Positions 21,708-30,538 of a stretch of 64,000 nt of DNA are shown here, piece after piece. Origin of the DNA: Streptomyces sp. AP-93 (GTDB lineage: Bacteria; Actinomycetota; Actinomycetes; Streptomycetales; Streptomycetaceae); the NCBI RefSeq assembly GCF_022808175.1, contig NZ_JALGBX010000006.1:248001-312000 (forward strand). The letters are read 5' to 3'. Positions within the stretch are counted from its first letter, which is position 1. Each line of letters begins with the position of its first letter. A model generated the notes under the pieces. That model worked only from the letters and a program-made list of their open reading frames with translations, did no database searches and was not told where the DNA came from. Made by a program: the position numbers and the translations under genes.

Positions 21708-23143
21708 GGGGCCCCCGCGAGCCGGCCTTCGACGGCGGCGAGCCGCTGCTCCAGAGTGGTGATGCGCCGGGACTGGTCCTGAACAACGGGCAGCAGAGCA
21801 ACGCCGAGCAGGTCATACCGGAGGGCGTCGATCTGCCCCTCCTCGTTGTACGTGACGATCTCGGGGAGGGTCCGTGCGACCTCCTCGGCGATCAGGCCGT
21901 ACTCGTTCTTGCGAGCATCAGGCTTGTCCTCGGTGGGCTTCCGGTCGTAGATCCGTGGCCGCAGTGCGAGGACCCCCTCGGGGCGGATCGCGATGTCCCG
22001 GACGTTCTCCTTGTAGCGGATGGAGCTCGTGTTGCGGCAGAAGGTGCCGTCGCCCTCAACCCAAACCGCGTACCAAGTACCGGAGCCACTGGCCGAGTTG
22101 TTGTGGGGCTGCTTGGAGCCGTTGGCCCAGGAGATCGTGCCGCCTGAGTCCAGGTACTGACCGTGCCAGTGGTCTGTCGGCGGGAACTGGCCGGGCTTGC
22201 CCGAGATGTCGCTCCATCCGTGGGAGTGCCCGGAAGGGGGGAACGCGGTCGGTTTGCCGGAGACGGCTGCCCAGTCGTGTTGGTGCGTCGCAGGGGGGTA
22301 TGAGCTCGGCTTTCCTGTGACCTCATCCCAGTCGTGCTCGTGGCCCGCCGGAGGGAAGGTGCTCGGCTTGCTTGTGACGGACGTCCAGGAGTGCGCATGC
22401 GTGTCGGGCGGGAAGGTGGTCGGCTTACCGGTGACTTCGCCCCAGGGGTGGGTGTGGGGTCCGGGGGGAAGGGTCGCCGGGGCGTCGCTGATGTCCGCCC
22501 ACTTGTGCCCGTGCGGGCTCGGGGAGAAGGTGCTGGGCTTGCCGGTCAGGCTGGACCAAGAGATCGGCGGGATCAACGAGGTCCAGGCGGAGCCGGACCA
22601 GTACTCGAAGGCATCGGTGCTGGTATTGAGGCCGACCTTGCCCATGCGCGGTGACGTCGGGCGGGTGGAGGTCGTCCAGACGCCGACGGAGCCACCAACG
22701 AACCGGCGATCAGGAGTGATGGCTGCTGCGGCAATGGTTGTGACACCTGCGCCGACGGTCACGGTGGCGAGCGGCAGCTCGTAGATGCCGGTGTCGGTCT
22801 GGGTGAGCGCGGGAGCCGCCGCGCCGGCCGTTCCCTGAAGGACCGCGAGCACGATGGAGTTGGCTGCCGGGTCGAGGCGAAGGATGATGCGATCGGTGCG
22901 GGCCGTTGCCCCGGCCGCCGCGATGGGCAGGGCTTCGGTCGCGGTCGAGAGGACGGCGTGCCCGCGTAGGACTGCGAAGCCGCCCGTCACCTTGACGGTC
23001 ATGGCGGTGCCGTCGGCGCTGGTGAAGAAGTTGGAGGCGGACGCTGAGGCTGCGATTCCGGAGTCGGCGAACTCGCGGAACAATAGGCCGAATTGGGATT
23101 CGGAAACTGCCTGTCCGTCGAAGGGGTATGAGGTGATGGCCAA
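21704..23143 (-). CDS. Tail fibre with HxH repeats and S74-type chaperone domain
   Basis: 479 residues from TTG 23143. The N-terminal ~160 residues are a structural head domain (FDGQAVSESQFGLLF). Seven 19-residue repeats at residues 196-328 (W..VTGKP..FPP..H.H) carry HxH pairs, as in fibre needles that bind metal along a trimer axis. The C-terminal ~120 residues are an intramolecular chaperone/S74 domain, with SSIRYKENVRDI and YGLIAEEVA, which trimerises the fibre and then cleaves itself off. It probably forms a receptor-binding fibre. Confidence 0.88.
   Translation of the reverse strand: MAITSYPFDGQAVSESQFGLLFREFADSGIAASASASNFFTSADGTAMTVKVTGGFAVLRGHAVLSTATEALPIAAAGATARTDRIILRLDPAANSIVLAVLQGTAGAAAPALTQTDTGIYELPLATVTVGAGVTTIAAAAITPDRRFVGGSVGVWTTSTRPTSPRMGKVGLNTSTDAFEYWSGSAWTSLIPPISWSSLTGKPSTFSPSPHGHKWADISDAPATLPPGPHTHPWGEVTGKPTTFPPDTHAHSWTSVTSKPSTFPPAGHEHDWDEVTGKPSSYPPATHQHDWAAVSGKPTAFPPSGHSHGWSDISGKPGQFPPTDHWHGQYLDSGGTISWANGSKQPHNNSASGSGTWYAVWVEGDGTFCRNTSSIRYKENVRDIAIRPEGVLALRPRIYDRKPTEDKPDARKNEYGLIAEEVARTLPEIVTYNEEGQIDALRYDLLGVALLPVVQDQSRRITTLEQRLAAVEGRLAGAP
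22160..22558 (-). repeat. Seven 57-bp coding repeats in the tail fibre gene
   Basis: Seven in-frame 19-codon repeats, each with Trp at position 1, a GKP near position 6 and HxH near position 16. They are diverged in DNA, so selection acts on protein structure. Confidence 0.85.
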
Positions 23144-23191
23144 GGGTTCTGGGTTGTCCTTAGTGGTGAGGGAGGCTGGGGCCGGGCCGTC

Positions 23192-24940
23192 CTACGCTGA
23201 GGTGTCCTGGCTCTCGAAGGCGACCTTGCGCCACGGGGTCCATCCGCCGCTGTCGGCCCCAGTGCGGAGCCACTCCTCCACAGTGGTCGGGCTGAGGCGT
23301 AGCCACTGCTGGGATGCGAAGGTGCTGCCGGACGGGCGGATGGTGCGGAGTACGCCGAACCGTCCTCCTGCGCCGAACTCCCACCCTCCGTCGGTAGCCT
23401 GGTCGGAGTTCATGGTGAGAGTGGAGACCCCTGCGGGGTAGGTGCTGGGCAGCGCGGCTTGAGCCACGCCCGCAGGCGGAAGGATCGTGTCGAAGGCGCC
23501 CTGTCGCCAGGCGCTCCAGCCGGTGGATCTGTTGCCGCCCCGGTGCCACTCTTCATGCGTCGTGGTTGCGGCGTGTACGCGGCTCCAGGTCTGGGAGGCG
23601 TCCCCGTTGGCACCCCTGATGGTGCGGAGGAAGCCGTACTTCCCGCCGAAGTCCCAGCCCCCGGCCGTTGCGTCGGCCGCGGTGAGGTAGAGGACGGACG
23701 CGCCGTTCGGGTAGTCGGGTGGTGGCGCGGCCTGGGTGAAGCCTGCTGGGCTCAGCTCCCGGGGGCCGGGCGGTACGGGTTCCGCCGTGCGTTCGAGGGA
23801 GGAGATGCGGGAGTCTGCGGCCTGGGCTTGCCGGGCGGCAGCTGCGTTGGGGTCCAGGGGCACCGGGTCGCCGAGGAGGGCTCCGGCCTGGAAGCCGCCG
23901 TCACCGGCTTTGATGATCACGCCCGTGACGGGTGCGGTCAGCTCTCGTCCGCCCGCGATCACGGTGACGCGGTCGCCGAGGCCCCAGTCGATGCCCATCT
24001 CCATCGTCGAGTCCTCGACCGGGACGGCCTGCACGGCGGTGCCTGTGAACCCGGACTCGGCCAACACCTCCCTGCCGGCCTGGGCGAGTTCGGCAGCATC
24101 GTTGGTATTGCGCTGGTCGACGAAGCGTTCGATGCGTCGCCCCCAGGCGGATTCAGCGGCGATCGAGGTTGCATCTTCGATGGGTAGGAGAGTTCGGGCT
24201 TCCTGCTCGCCCTGGCCAGCGACGATGACCCGCGTGGCGCCGGGGGTGGAGACGGCCACTCGCTGACCGGCAAGCGTGCCTGCCGCAACGTCCAGACGGA
24301 CTTCGCGGGTACGGTCTGCCGTCGCCGTGGTCTCGAACATCAGCTGAGAGCCGCGCTGCACGATCCTGAAGGCGAGGCCAGCCGGGGCGGCGATCTCGGA
24401 GAGGAGTTCACCGAGGGGCGGAAAGCGCGCCGACTTCGTGGTGGCGCTTCCGCGAGCGAGGTTCACCCCCATAGTTAGCGACGGCCGTCGTCGGGCGGGT
24501 GGGGCACTGGGGCCGACGTTGGCGGCTACGTACGCGTGCATCAGGGATTCCGCGGGCCCGGTGCGGGTGTCGTGTCCGACCTTCTGCTTGGAAACGTCCG
24601 GGTTGGAGGGCTCGGGCCAGGCCAGCATGTCGGAAAGGATCAGGCTGTCGGTGACGCCGCTGAAGACGATGGACCCGCGTCGGTCCTCGGGTGTGGCGGC
24701 GTGCTCGTAGGCTGTCATGGGGCCCGAGGCCAGGACGTCGACGGGGCCAGTGATGATCAGGCCCGAGCCGGGGGTCAGGAGTACGTCGGCGAGTTCGTGT
24801 TCCGTGGGCAGGATGAGGGTCCAGGACCCGACATTGTTATGGGTGATCTCCAGGCTGAGGGTCAGGTCCTCGGGGCGGATCAGGCCGACACGGGTCAGGT
24901 CGGCGCGGCGGACTTCAACGGTCAGGTCGGACAGGTTCAG
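23192..24940 (-). CDS. Gp37-like minor tail protein with tandem knob domains (CTG start proposed)
   Basis: The internal ATG at 24718 would cut off a conserved-looking N-terminus (LEITHNNVGSWTLILPTE...GSGLIITG) that is open back to TAA at 24941-24943. The first codon after that stop is CTG (24940), giving 582 residues. The first ~330 resemble the siphovirus ReqiPepy6 Gp37-like family. The C-terminal ~180 residues hold two repeats of a pyocin-knob-like unit (YPNGASVLYL...WSRVH...WSAWRQ and YPAGVSTLTM...WLRLS...WTPWRK), probably for sugar or wall binding. Confidence 0.78.
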   Translation of the reverse strand: MNLSDLTVEVRRADLTRVGLIRPEDLTLSLEITHNNVGSWTLILPTEHELADVLLTPGSGLIITGPVDVLASGPMTAYEHAATPEDRRGSIVFSGVTDSLILSDMLAWPEPSNPDVSKQKVGHDTRTGPAESLMHAYVAANVGPSAPPARRRPSLTMGVNLARGSATTKSARFPPLGELLSEIAAPAGLAFRIVQRGSQLMFETTATADRTREVRLDVAAGTLAGQRVAVSTPGATRVIVAGQGEQEARTLLPIEDATSIAAESAWGRRIERFVDQRNTNDAAELAQAGREVLAESGFTGTAVQAVPVEDSTMEMGIDWGLGDRVTVIAGGRELTAPVTGVIIKAGDGGFQAGALLGDPVPLDPNAAAARQAQAADSRISSLERTAEPVPPGPRELSPAGFTQAAPPPDYPNGASVLYLTAADATAGGWDFGGKYGFLRTIRGANGDASQTWSRVHAATTTHEEWHRGGNRSTGWSAWRQGAFDTILPPAGVAQAALPSTYPAGVSTLTMNSDQATDGGWEFGAGGRFGVLRTIRPSGSTFASQQWLRLSPTTVEEWLRTGADSGGWTPWRKVAFESQDTSA

Positions 24941-25780
24941 TTAGATCACCATCCATCTTCGGGGCCGCCAGGAGCAGGTGACACGGGATGCGGTGGTGGC
25001 GTCGAGGAGGCTGACACCAGCGCTGGAGATGCCAGGTGGCAGAGTCCAGAAGCGGGGTGCCGTGTCCAGGAGGGCGTACCTGTTCGCGCCCTTGGTGTCC
25101 TTGACGGTTCCCGCGCGGGTGTCGATGATCAGTCGCTCTTCCGCAGCGAGGGTTCCGGTCCATCGGAGAACCTCGCCGCGTGGGGAGATGAGGGTGAGGT
25201 CTTTGCCTGGCCCGACGATTTCCCAGGTCGGGTAGGCGTCCACGTCACCGGGGTTGTCCACGCTGATCTCGCCGATGGCCTGGCTGGAGGCGACCGGCAG
25301 CGAGGCCAGGCCTGAGAGAAATGGCTTGGCGGAATCAGCGCCGATCCGCTCCGTCGAGATGACGGAGGAGTGGAGGTACGGATCGGGGGCGCGCAGGGTG
25401 ATGGTGGTCTGCACGTCCAGGCCGCCGGCATAGGGGTAGTCGCCGCCACCGACACGGACGACGAGGGTGGACCACCGCACGCCCTCCTCGTCGATGACGA
25501 TCAGGCGGCAGGGGCCGGACAGCATGCGGGCCAGCCGCGAGACGAGCTGCTGGAGGTGCGCTCGGTCTCTGCCGACGATGTCGAGGGGGAGGTCCATCTC
25601 TCGGGGCAGGACGCGTTGGCCCCGGTAGCGGGCGCCGTCTCCCGCGCCCTCCAGCCACTGGGCGGCAACGGGGGGCAGACCCAGGCCGGTCATGCCGGCC
25701 AGGGCCTGTATCCCGCTGCCTGTCTGTTCGCCCTCGTCGAGACGCAGGGTGTCAACGTCGTTCTCCAGTACCAGCGTCAC
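24941..25780 (-). CDS. Distal tail-like (Dit) protein
   Basis: 279 residues from GTG 25780. GIQALAGMTGLGLPPVAAQWLEGAGDGARYRGQRVLPREMDLPLDI near the N-terminus and TTITLRAPDPYLHS fit siphovirus tail components that cap the tail tube. Position between the tape measure and Gp37-like genes is the usual place for Dit. GTGA overlap with the tape measure stop. Confidence 0.8.
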   Translation of the reverse strand: MTLVLENDVDTLRLDEGEQTGSGIQALAGMTGLGLPPVAAQWLEGAGDGARYRGQRVLPREMDLPLDIVGRDRAHLQQLVSRLARMLSGPCRLIVIDEEGVRWSTLVVRVGGGDYPYAGGLDVQTTITLRAPDPYLHSSVISTERIGADSAKPFLSGLASLPVASSQAIGEISVDNPGDVDAYPTWEIVGPGKDLTLISPRGEVLRWTGTLAAEERLIIDTRAGTVKDTKGANRYALLDTAPRFWTLPPGISSAGVSLLDATTASRVTCSWRPRRWMVI

Positions 25781-28700
25781 CAGCCCACCATCCGAGCTCG
25801 GCCAGCCGCGGCGAACAGGTCCTCTTGCGAGGAGAGGCTGTTGCCGGGTGCCGCGTAGTAGTTGAGGATCTTCGTCGTCCCGCTGGTTGCAGGGGCTGCC
25901 GCCATGGCGCGGCCGACGGCAGCGGACAGGCCGCGCACCGCGCTGGGGCGGGTGACCGTCCCCGTGTCAACCAGGTCGTCCACCGCGCGGGCGACTCGGG
26001 GCCGCTCAGCGGTGATGCCTTGGGCGAGACCCTGTCCGATGTATCCGCCCAGCGTGGCGAAGACCCTGCTGGGGGAGTGGATGCCGAGGGCCTTCTTGAT
26101 CGCGTCGACCATGGCGTCCGCGATCTTCAGCATCTGCTTCTCGATGTCCTGCTGCTTGACCTCCAGGCCCTTGACGATGCCTTCGGCGACCGCGATGCCG
26201 TTGGCGTACATGGCATCGGAGGCGGTCTTACCGGCCTGCTTGGCGTACTTGGCGAGCTCGGCCTGAAGGGCGTTGATCTTGGCAATGCCGTCCTTGCCGG
26301 CCGCAGCAATCGACTCGGCCGCAGTGAGCCCGGCCTCGGGTCCAGCCGTGGCGATCTGGTCGATCGCGGTCTGGGACAGGCCCTTGGCCTTGAGTACGGC
26401 GAGTGCCTTGGCGAACCGCTTCGCCTGATCGACCGCCTGCTTCAGGTTGGTGACGATCCCGCCGAAGGAGCCGTCCTTCGCCTTGGTGACGTCGCCCGTG
26501 TCGATGATCCGGTCGACGACGCGGCCCGCGTAGTCCTGGGCTTCCTTGCGGAGTTGGACGAGCTTGTCGCGCGCCGCCTCCAGTCGCTTCGAACCCGCCT
26601 CCCATTGGGCGGCCAGCTTCAGTAGCTGGGTACGGTCGCGGGCGATGCGGTCACGCAAGCCCTGCGAGGCGTCCTTCGGGATCTGCGCGGTGAGGTTCTG
26701 GAGAGAGTCCTTCACCTTGCCGTACTGGGATTCCAAGCCCTTGATCAGGCCCTTGATGATGATCTGGCCCGCCTCGTAGAGAAGGATCTTGTCCTTCTTC
26801 GGGGGGCCCTTCCAGTCCTTGAACTTCGAGGTCAGGCCGCCGAGGGTGTCCTTGACCGAGCCGAACATGGACTTGATGCCGTCGATCAGGCCACTGATCA
26901 GCTTCTTGCCCGCGTCGATCAGAGCCGATCTGATCCCGCTCAGCACCGACTGGGCCTTGCCCGGAAGCTCGCCGACCGTGCGTACGACCGTGAGCATGCC
27001 GTCCTTGACGGCGTCCTTGATGCCGTCCCAGGCTCGGGAGCAGAGGGTCTTGATGCCGTTCCAGGCGTCGTCCCACAGGGACTTCAGGCCTGACATAGCG
27101 GAGCTGCCAAGGGACTTGAGGGTGTCCAGGAAGGAGTTCCACAGGCCCTTGATCCCGCTCCAGATGGAGGACGCCTTGCTCTTGATCGCGTTCCAGGCGT
27201 CGTCCCAGAGGGTTCGCAGTCGGGACATCGCGGATCGGCCGAGCGAGCCGAGGAGGTCGAGGAATCCGTTCCACAGGCCCTTGATCCCGTTCCAGATGGA
27301 CGAGCTGAGGCCCTTGATGCCGGTCCAGGAGCTTTCCCACAGGCCCTTGAAGAGACCGAGGATCTTCTTGCCGACGCCGAGGATGCCGATGTTGATGAGG
27401 ATCAGGAACGCGCCCTTGATCCAGTCCCAGATACCGGATACGAAGGACTTGATGCCGTTCCAGACGCGTTCCCAGTCGCCTGTGAAGATGCCGGCGAAGA
27501 TGTCCCAGACGCCTTTGATCATCTTGAGGGCGCCTTCGAAGACCATCGCCACGCCGTTGATCGCCTGTGTCAGGGCGTCTCCCAGCAGCTTTGCGATGAA
27601 GACGATGGCCGGAGCCAGGATCGGCATCAGAAAGTCGACGACAGCGGTCAGGACCTCAAGGAGGGGCTTGACCGCTTCGGCCACCCGCGCCAAGGCGTCG
27701 GCGAGGGGTGGCAGGACCGCCGCGACGATCTCGGTGATGACCGGGATCAGCGGCTTGATCACCGCTTCGAGGAGCTGGAGGGCTACCTCAATCAGCGGGC
27801 TCAGCGCGGCGGCGACCGTCTGGAGGGCGGCCGAGACGACGGGGATGATCGGGGCCAGGCCCTCAGCCATGGCCGAGATGATTGGCTGGAGCCCTTCGGC
27901 CAGCTGAACGACCAGGGGCGCGACCGCCTGGACGGCGGCGGTCAGCAGCGTGCCTAGCAGGTTGACGATTGGGATGATCGCGGGGGCCAGGGCCGTGAAG
28001 GCCATGGCCAGCGGCGTGATAACCGCAGCTACCAGCGGGCCGAGCATTGCGGCGAAGGCCCCGACGACCTGCATGAGAGCGCCGAGCGCCTGGCCGACGG
28101 GGGCCATGGCCGGCGCGAGGTCGGCAACGGCAGAGCCGATGCCGTTGAACATCGCGCGGATGCCGTCGGTGACGGCGGGCTGAGCGAGTGCTGACGCGAT
28201 GGCGTTCAGCGCCGTGCCGATGATCCCGCCGACCTGCGGAAGAATCGTTTCTGCAAGCTGAGCGAACTCCGCGAAGAGGTTCTTGACCGCCGGACCTGAG
28301 GTCGAGGCGATCTGGCTCATCGCCTCGTGGGCGGCACGGAAGACGCCGGTCAGACCCTCCTGGAAGCCCGCGCTGTCCACAGTGCTGTGGATGCGCTCCA
28401 GGGTTCCGGCGAGCATGCCGAGCGAGGAGCCGCCAGCGGCCTCGGCCGCACGGGCGATTCCGGCGAGGATGCCGCCCGTGTTGTAGAGGACCGAGCCGAG
28501 ATCCTTCAGGGACTGGATGCCCTGGTCGATCTCGGCCTTGAGGCCGTTCTCGCCCTTCCGTTGAAGGAAGCCGTCGAACTTCTCCGAGATGGAGACGAAC
28601 CAGGTGGCCAGTTGGGGGAGGTAGCTGGTGCCGACCTTGCCGAGGGTGGCGATGATCGACGCGAAGGTGTCCGTGCCCTGGGTCGCGTTGGCGATGGACT

Positions 28701-29775
28701 GGGACAAGTCCCGGAACATCTGGTCCAGGGCCGGGGAGAGCGAGGTGCCGAGGTTCGTGGCGAGGCTGCCGAAGAAGCCGCCCAGGGCGGTGGCAGTGTC
28801 GGCGACGCCTGTCCGGAACTTCGGAAGCAGGTCGTCGACCATTGCCCTGATGGGCTGTTCGGCCTGCGCCCAGAAGTTCGTGCTGATCGTGTCCTGGAGT
28901 CCAGCGAGGGCGCTCTTGACCTCCGGGATGACCTTGTTGAAGTCCTTGAAGGCGGCGATCGTTACGCCAAGGCCGACCGCCATGCCGCCGAGCAGGCCCG
29001 GCAGGAGCAGGCCGGCATAGCCGATCTGCGCGAGTGATGCGGACAGGGCGGCCAGGTTGGAGGCCGCGGAGAGACCCCATGCCGCGAGGCCGGAGATCGC
29101 GACGGCAAGCGATCCGATGATCGGTACGTTCTTGTCAAGGTTCTTCAGCGTGTTGCCGAGCTTCTCGAAGATCGAGTTGATCACTCGGGCGCCGCTGAGC
29201 GCGGCGAGCGCGGTGCCGACGCGGGCCACCGCGCCGTTGTCCAGCTCGGGAAGGATGGGCACCGTACGAGGGCGGGTCAGCACCTGGAGACGGGCCGAGA
29301 CCGCAGCGCCAGCACCGTTGGCGATGTCCAGCTCGACCATGACCTTCAGCGGCGAGACGTCGCTCGCCCAGTCGTTCAGCTTGCGCTTTACGTGGTCGGC
29401 AGACTGCTGGTCGAGATCGAGCTCAACCTTCCCCGTGGCCTTCAGGTCGTTGACCTTAAAGTCGATCTTCTGTGAGTTGGCACGGTGCTGGAGCTCGCGC
29501 GCGGCATTCCGTACGGCTGTTGCCATGCCGTCCGTGGATATCGTGGTGTAGAAGCGGATCTTGCGCGCGTCCGACTGCCGGTTCCGCGAGTTGATCTTCC
29601 GGAGCTCTTCGATGAACGCCTTCGAGGCTCCGGACATGTCGATCTTCGTGCCGACCTTGAGCTTGTCGAGCTGCTGTTCAATGCGTTCGAGCTGCCGCTC
29701 GGCCTGTCGACGGAAGTCGTCGGTATCGGGGAGGACCCGGATGGCCACGCGGCCGATCACCTGCCCTGCGGGCAT
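25777..29775 (-). CDS. Tape measure protein
   Basis: 1332 residues. Charged helical N-terminus (FRRQAERQLERIEQQLDKLKV), a hydrophobic region at ~220-290 and again at ~520-760, and central Trp-rich repeats. The ending is basic and helical (KALGIHSPSRVFATLGGYIGQGL), a common tape measure C-terminal motif. It sets tail length; at the often used 1.5 angstrom per residue this predicts about 200 nm (inference). Largest gene in the prophage, right after the tail assembly chaperone. Confidence 0.93.
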   Translation of the reverse strand: MPAGQVIGRVAIRVLPDTDDFRRQAERQLERIEQQLDKLKVGTKIDMSGASKAFIEELRKINSRNRQSDARKIRFYTTISTDGMATAVRNAARELQHRANSQKIDFKVNDLKATGKVELDLDQQSADHVKRKLNDWASDVSPLKVMVELDIANGAGAAVSARLQVLTRPRTVPILPELDNGAVARVGTALAALSGARVINSIFEKLGNTLKNLDKNVPIIGSLAVAISGLAAWGLSAASNLAALSASLAQIGYAGLLLPGLLGGMAVGLGVTIAAFKDFNKVIPEVKSALAGLQDTISTNFWAQAEQPIRAMVDDLLPKFRTGVADTATALGGFFGSLATNLGTSLSPALDQMFRDLSQSIANATQGTDTFASIIATLGKVGTSYLPQLATWFVSISEKFDGFLQRKGENGLKAEIDQGIQSLKDLGSVLYNTGGILAGIARAAEAAGGSSLGMLAGTLERIHSTVDSAGFQEGLTGVFRAAHEAMSQIASTSGPAVKNLFAEFAQLAETILPQVGGIIGTALNAIASALAQPAVTDGIRAMFNGIGSAVADLAPAMAPVGQALGALMQVVGAFAAMLGPLVAAVITPLAMAFTALAPAIIPIVNLLGTLLTAAVQAVAPLVVQLAEGLQPIISAMAEGLAPIIPVVSAALQTVAAALSPLIEVALQLLEAVIKPLIPVITEIVAAVLPPLADALARVAEAVKPLLEVLTAVVDFLMPILAPAIVFIAKLLGDALTQAINGVAMVFEGALKMIKGVWDIFAGIFTGDWERVWNGIKSFVSGIWDWIKGAFLILINIGILGVGKKILGLFKGLWESSWTGIKGLSSSIWNGIKGLWNGFLDLLGSLGRSAMSRLRTLWDDAWNAIKSKASSIWSGIKGLWNSFLDTLKSLGSSAMSGLKSLWDDAWNGIKTLCSRAWDGIKDAVKDGMLTVVRTVGELPGKAQSVLSGIRSALIDAGKKLISGLIDGIKSMFGSVKDTLGGLTSKFKDWKGPPKKDKILLYEAGQIIIKGLIKGLESQYGKVKDSLQNLTAQIPKDASQGLRDRIARDRTQLLKLAAQWEAGSKRLEAARDKLVQLRKEAQDYAGRVVDRIIDTGDVTKAKDGSFGGIVTNLKQAVDQAKRFAKALAVLKAKGLSQTAIDQIATAGPEAGLTAAESIAAAGKDGIAKINALQAELAKYAKQAGKTASDAMYANGIAVAEGIVKGLEVKQQDIEKQMLKIADAMVDAIKKALGIHSPSRVFATLGGYIGQGLAQGITAERPRVARAVDDLVDTGTVTRPSAVRGLSAAVGRAMAAAPATSGTTKILNYYAAPGNSLSSQEDLFAAAGRARMVGW
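27035..27310 (-). repeat. Trp-rich tandem coding repeat in the tape measure gene
   Basis: Two copies of a ~44-residue unit: SSIWNGIKGLWNGFLDLL...LWDDAWNAIK and SSIWSGIKGLWNSFLDTL...LWDDAWNGIK, with degenerate partial units on both sides. Periodic aromatic residues are typical of tape measure stacking. Limits are approximate. Confidence 0.7.
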
Positions 29776-29778
29776 CGG

Positions 29779-30488
29779 TCACCTCCCTTGGAACTGGGCG
29801 TAGAGCTGGGCGACGGTGACCGCCGGTCGCTGCTCGGGTTGTGGTGTGGTCGCCTTGGGGCGCGGGTATTCGGGCAGCTTGGGGGCCTTGCCCTTCGCCC
29901 ACTGGCCGGACGCCCTCGTGTTGGCGTTGAGTGCGTCGAAGAGATCGGCCATCAGGTGCCGGTCCTGCCCCCAGCCGAGGAACTCCCGTCCGCCTGCGGC
30001 GAGCGCGACCGTGAGGGAGGTGTCGGGAAGCCTCCGCACGAGAAGAAGGACGAGAGCGGGGGAGGGGCCTCGGCCCGCGATGACGTCGGCGAGGTCAACG
30101 CCGTAGTGCAGCCGCAGGTCCGGGTACAGGCCCTCCCCGTAGTCGTCGATCAGGCGGCAGAGGCCGAGGCTTCCCCCAGCTGGGTGCTCCGGCCGTAGGC
30201 GTCGAAAATCTCGGCGAGGAGCGCGAGGTCACCCGACACGGCCTCAAGTAGCGCGTCCGCGCTCGTCGGGCGCTCGGCAACGAGACGGATGGCCTCGGAG
30301 AGCAGGAGCTCCTGGTCCGCATCCTCGGCGCTCATGCGGTCCTGGAGCTTGGCCAGCTGGTCGCGCCGCTCCTTCGGGAGGCGAAGGGGGTTGAGTAGAC
30401 GGACGGTCTCGGCGCCGAGGTCGATGTCGGTGGAGCCGTATCGGGCCTCTGCGGCGGTGCGGATGTCGTCGAGGGAGTACGAAGCCAT
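29779..30488 (-). CDS. Tail assembly chaperone, -1 frameshift fusion product
   Basis: After the shared N-terminus (from ATG 30488), a -1 shift at GGGGGAA (30177-30171) enters a frame open to 29779 and reads LIDDYGEGLYPDLRLHYGVD...LLVRRLPDTSLTVALAAGG...EFLGWGQDRHLM. That frame has no start of its own covering LIDDYGEGLY. This G/GT arrangement is near universal in siphoviruses and helps load the tape measure. Frameshift efficiency is unknown. Confidence 0.82.
30150..30488 (-). CDS. Tail assembly chaperone, unshifted product
   Basis: 112 residues from ATG 30488 with GGAGGT eight bases upstream. MASYSLDDIRTAAEARYGSTDIDLG then a helical region ending TQLGEASASAA. It is the G-type protein. The stop lies 18 bases after the slippery site. 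Confidence 0.83.
   Translation of the reverse strand: MASYSLDDIRTAAEARYGSTDIDLGAETVRLLNPLRLPKERRDQLAKLQDRMSAEDADQELLLSEAIRLVAERPTSADALLEAVSGDLALLAEIFDAYGRSTQLGEASASAA
30171..30177 (-). promoter_or_regulatory. Slippery heptamer for -1 frameshifting
   Basis: On the minus strand the zero-frame codons CTG GGG GAA GCC contain GGGGGAA. Slipping back one base gives GGG GGA AGC and continues in the chaperone C-terminal frame. Confidence 0.7.
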
Positions 30489-30538
30489 GGGGGAGGACCT
30501 CCGAGGTAGGGGTGCTGAAATTGGTGAGGAAGGGGGGA

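Noticed and set aside
22160-22558. Regularly spaced repeats that could suggest a CRISPR array
   Set aside because: The repeats are 19-codon protein repeats of the tail fibre with diverged DNA and no spacers.
23192-24718. Gp37-like protein starting at ATG 24718
   Set aside because: The upstream in-frame sequence back to TAA 24943-24941 encodes a family-like N-terminus, so this start would truncate the domain.
25825-28486. Long plus-strand frames antisense to the tape measure gene
   Set aside because: They mirror the helical coding pattern of the tape measure gene and lack starts or domains of their own.
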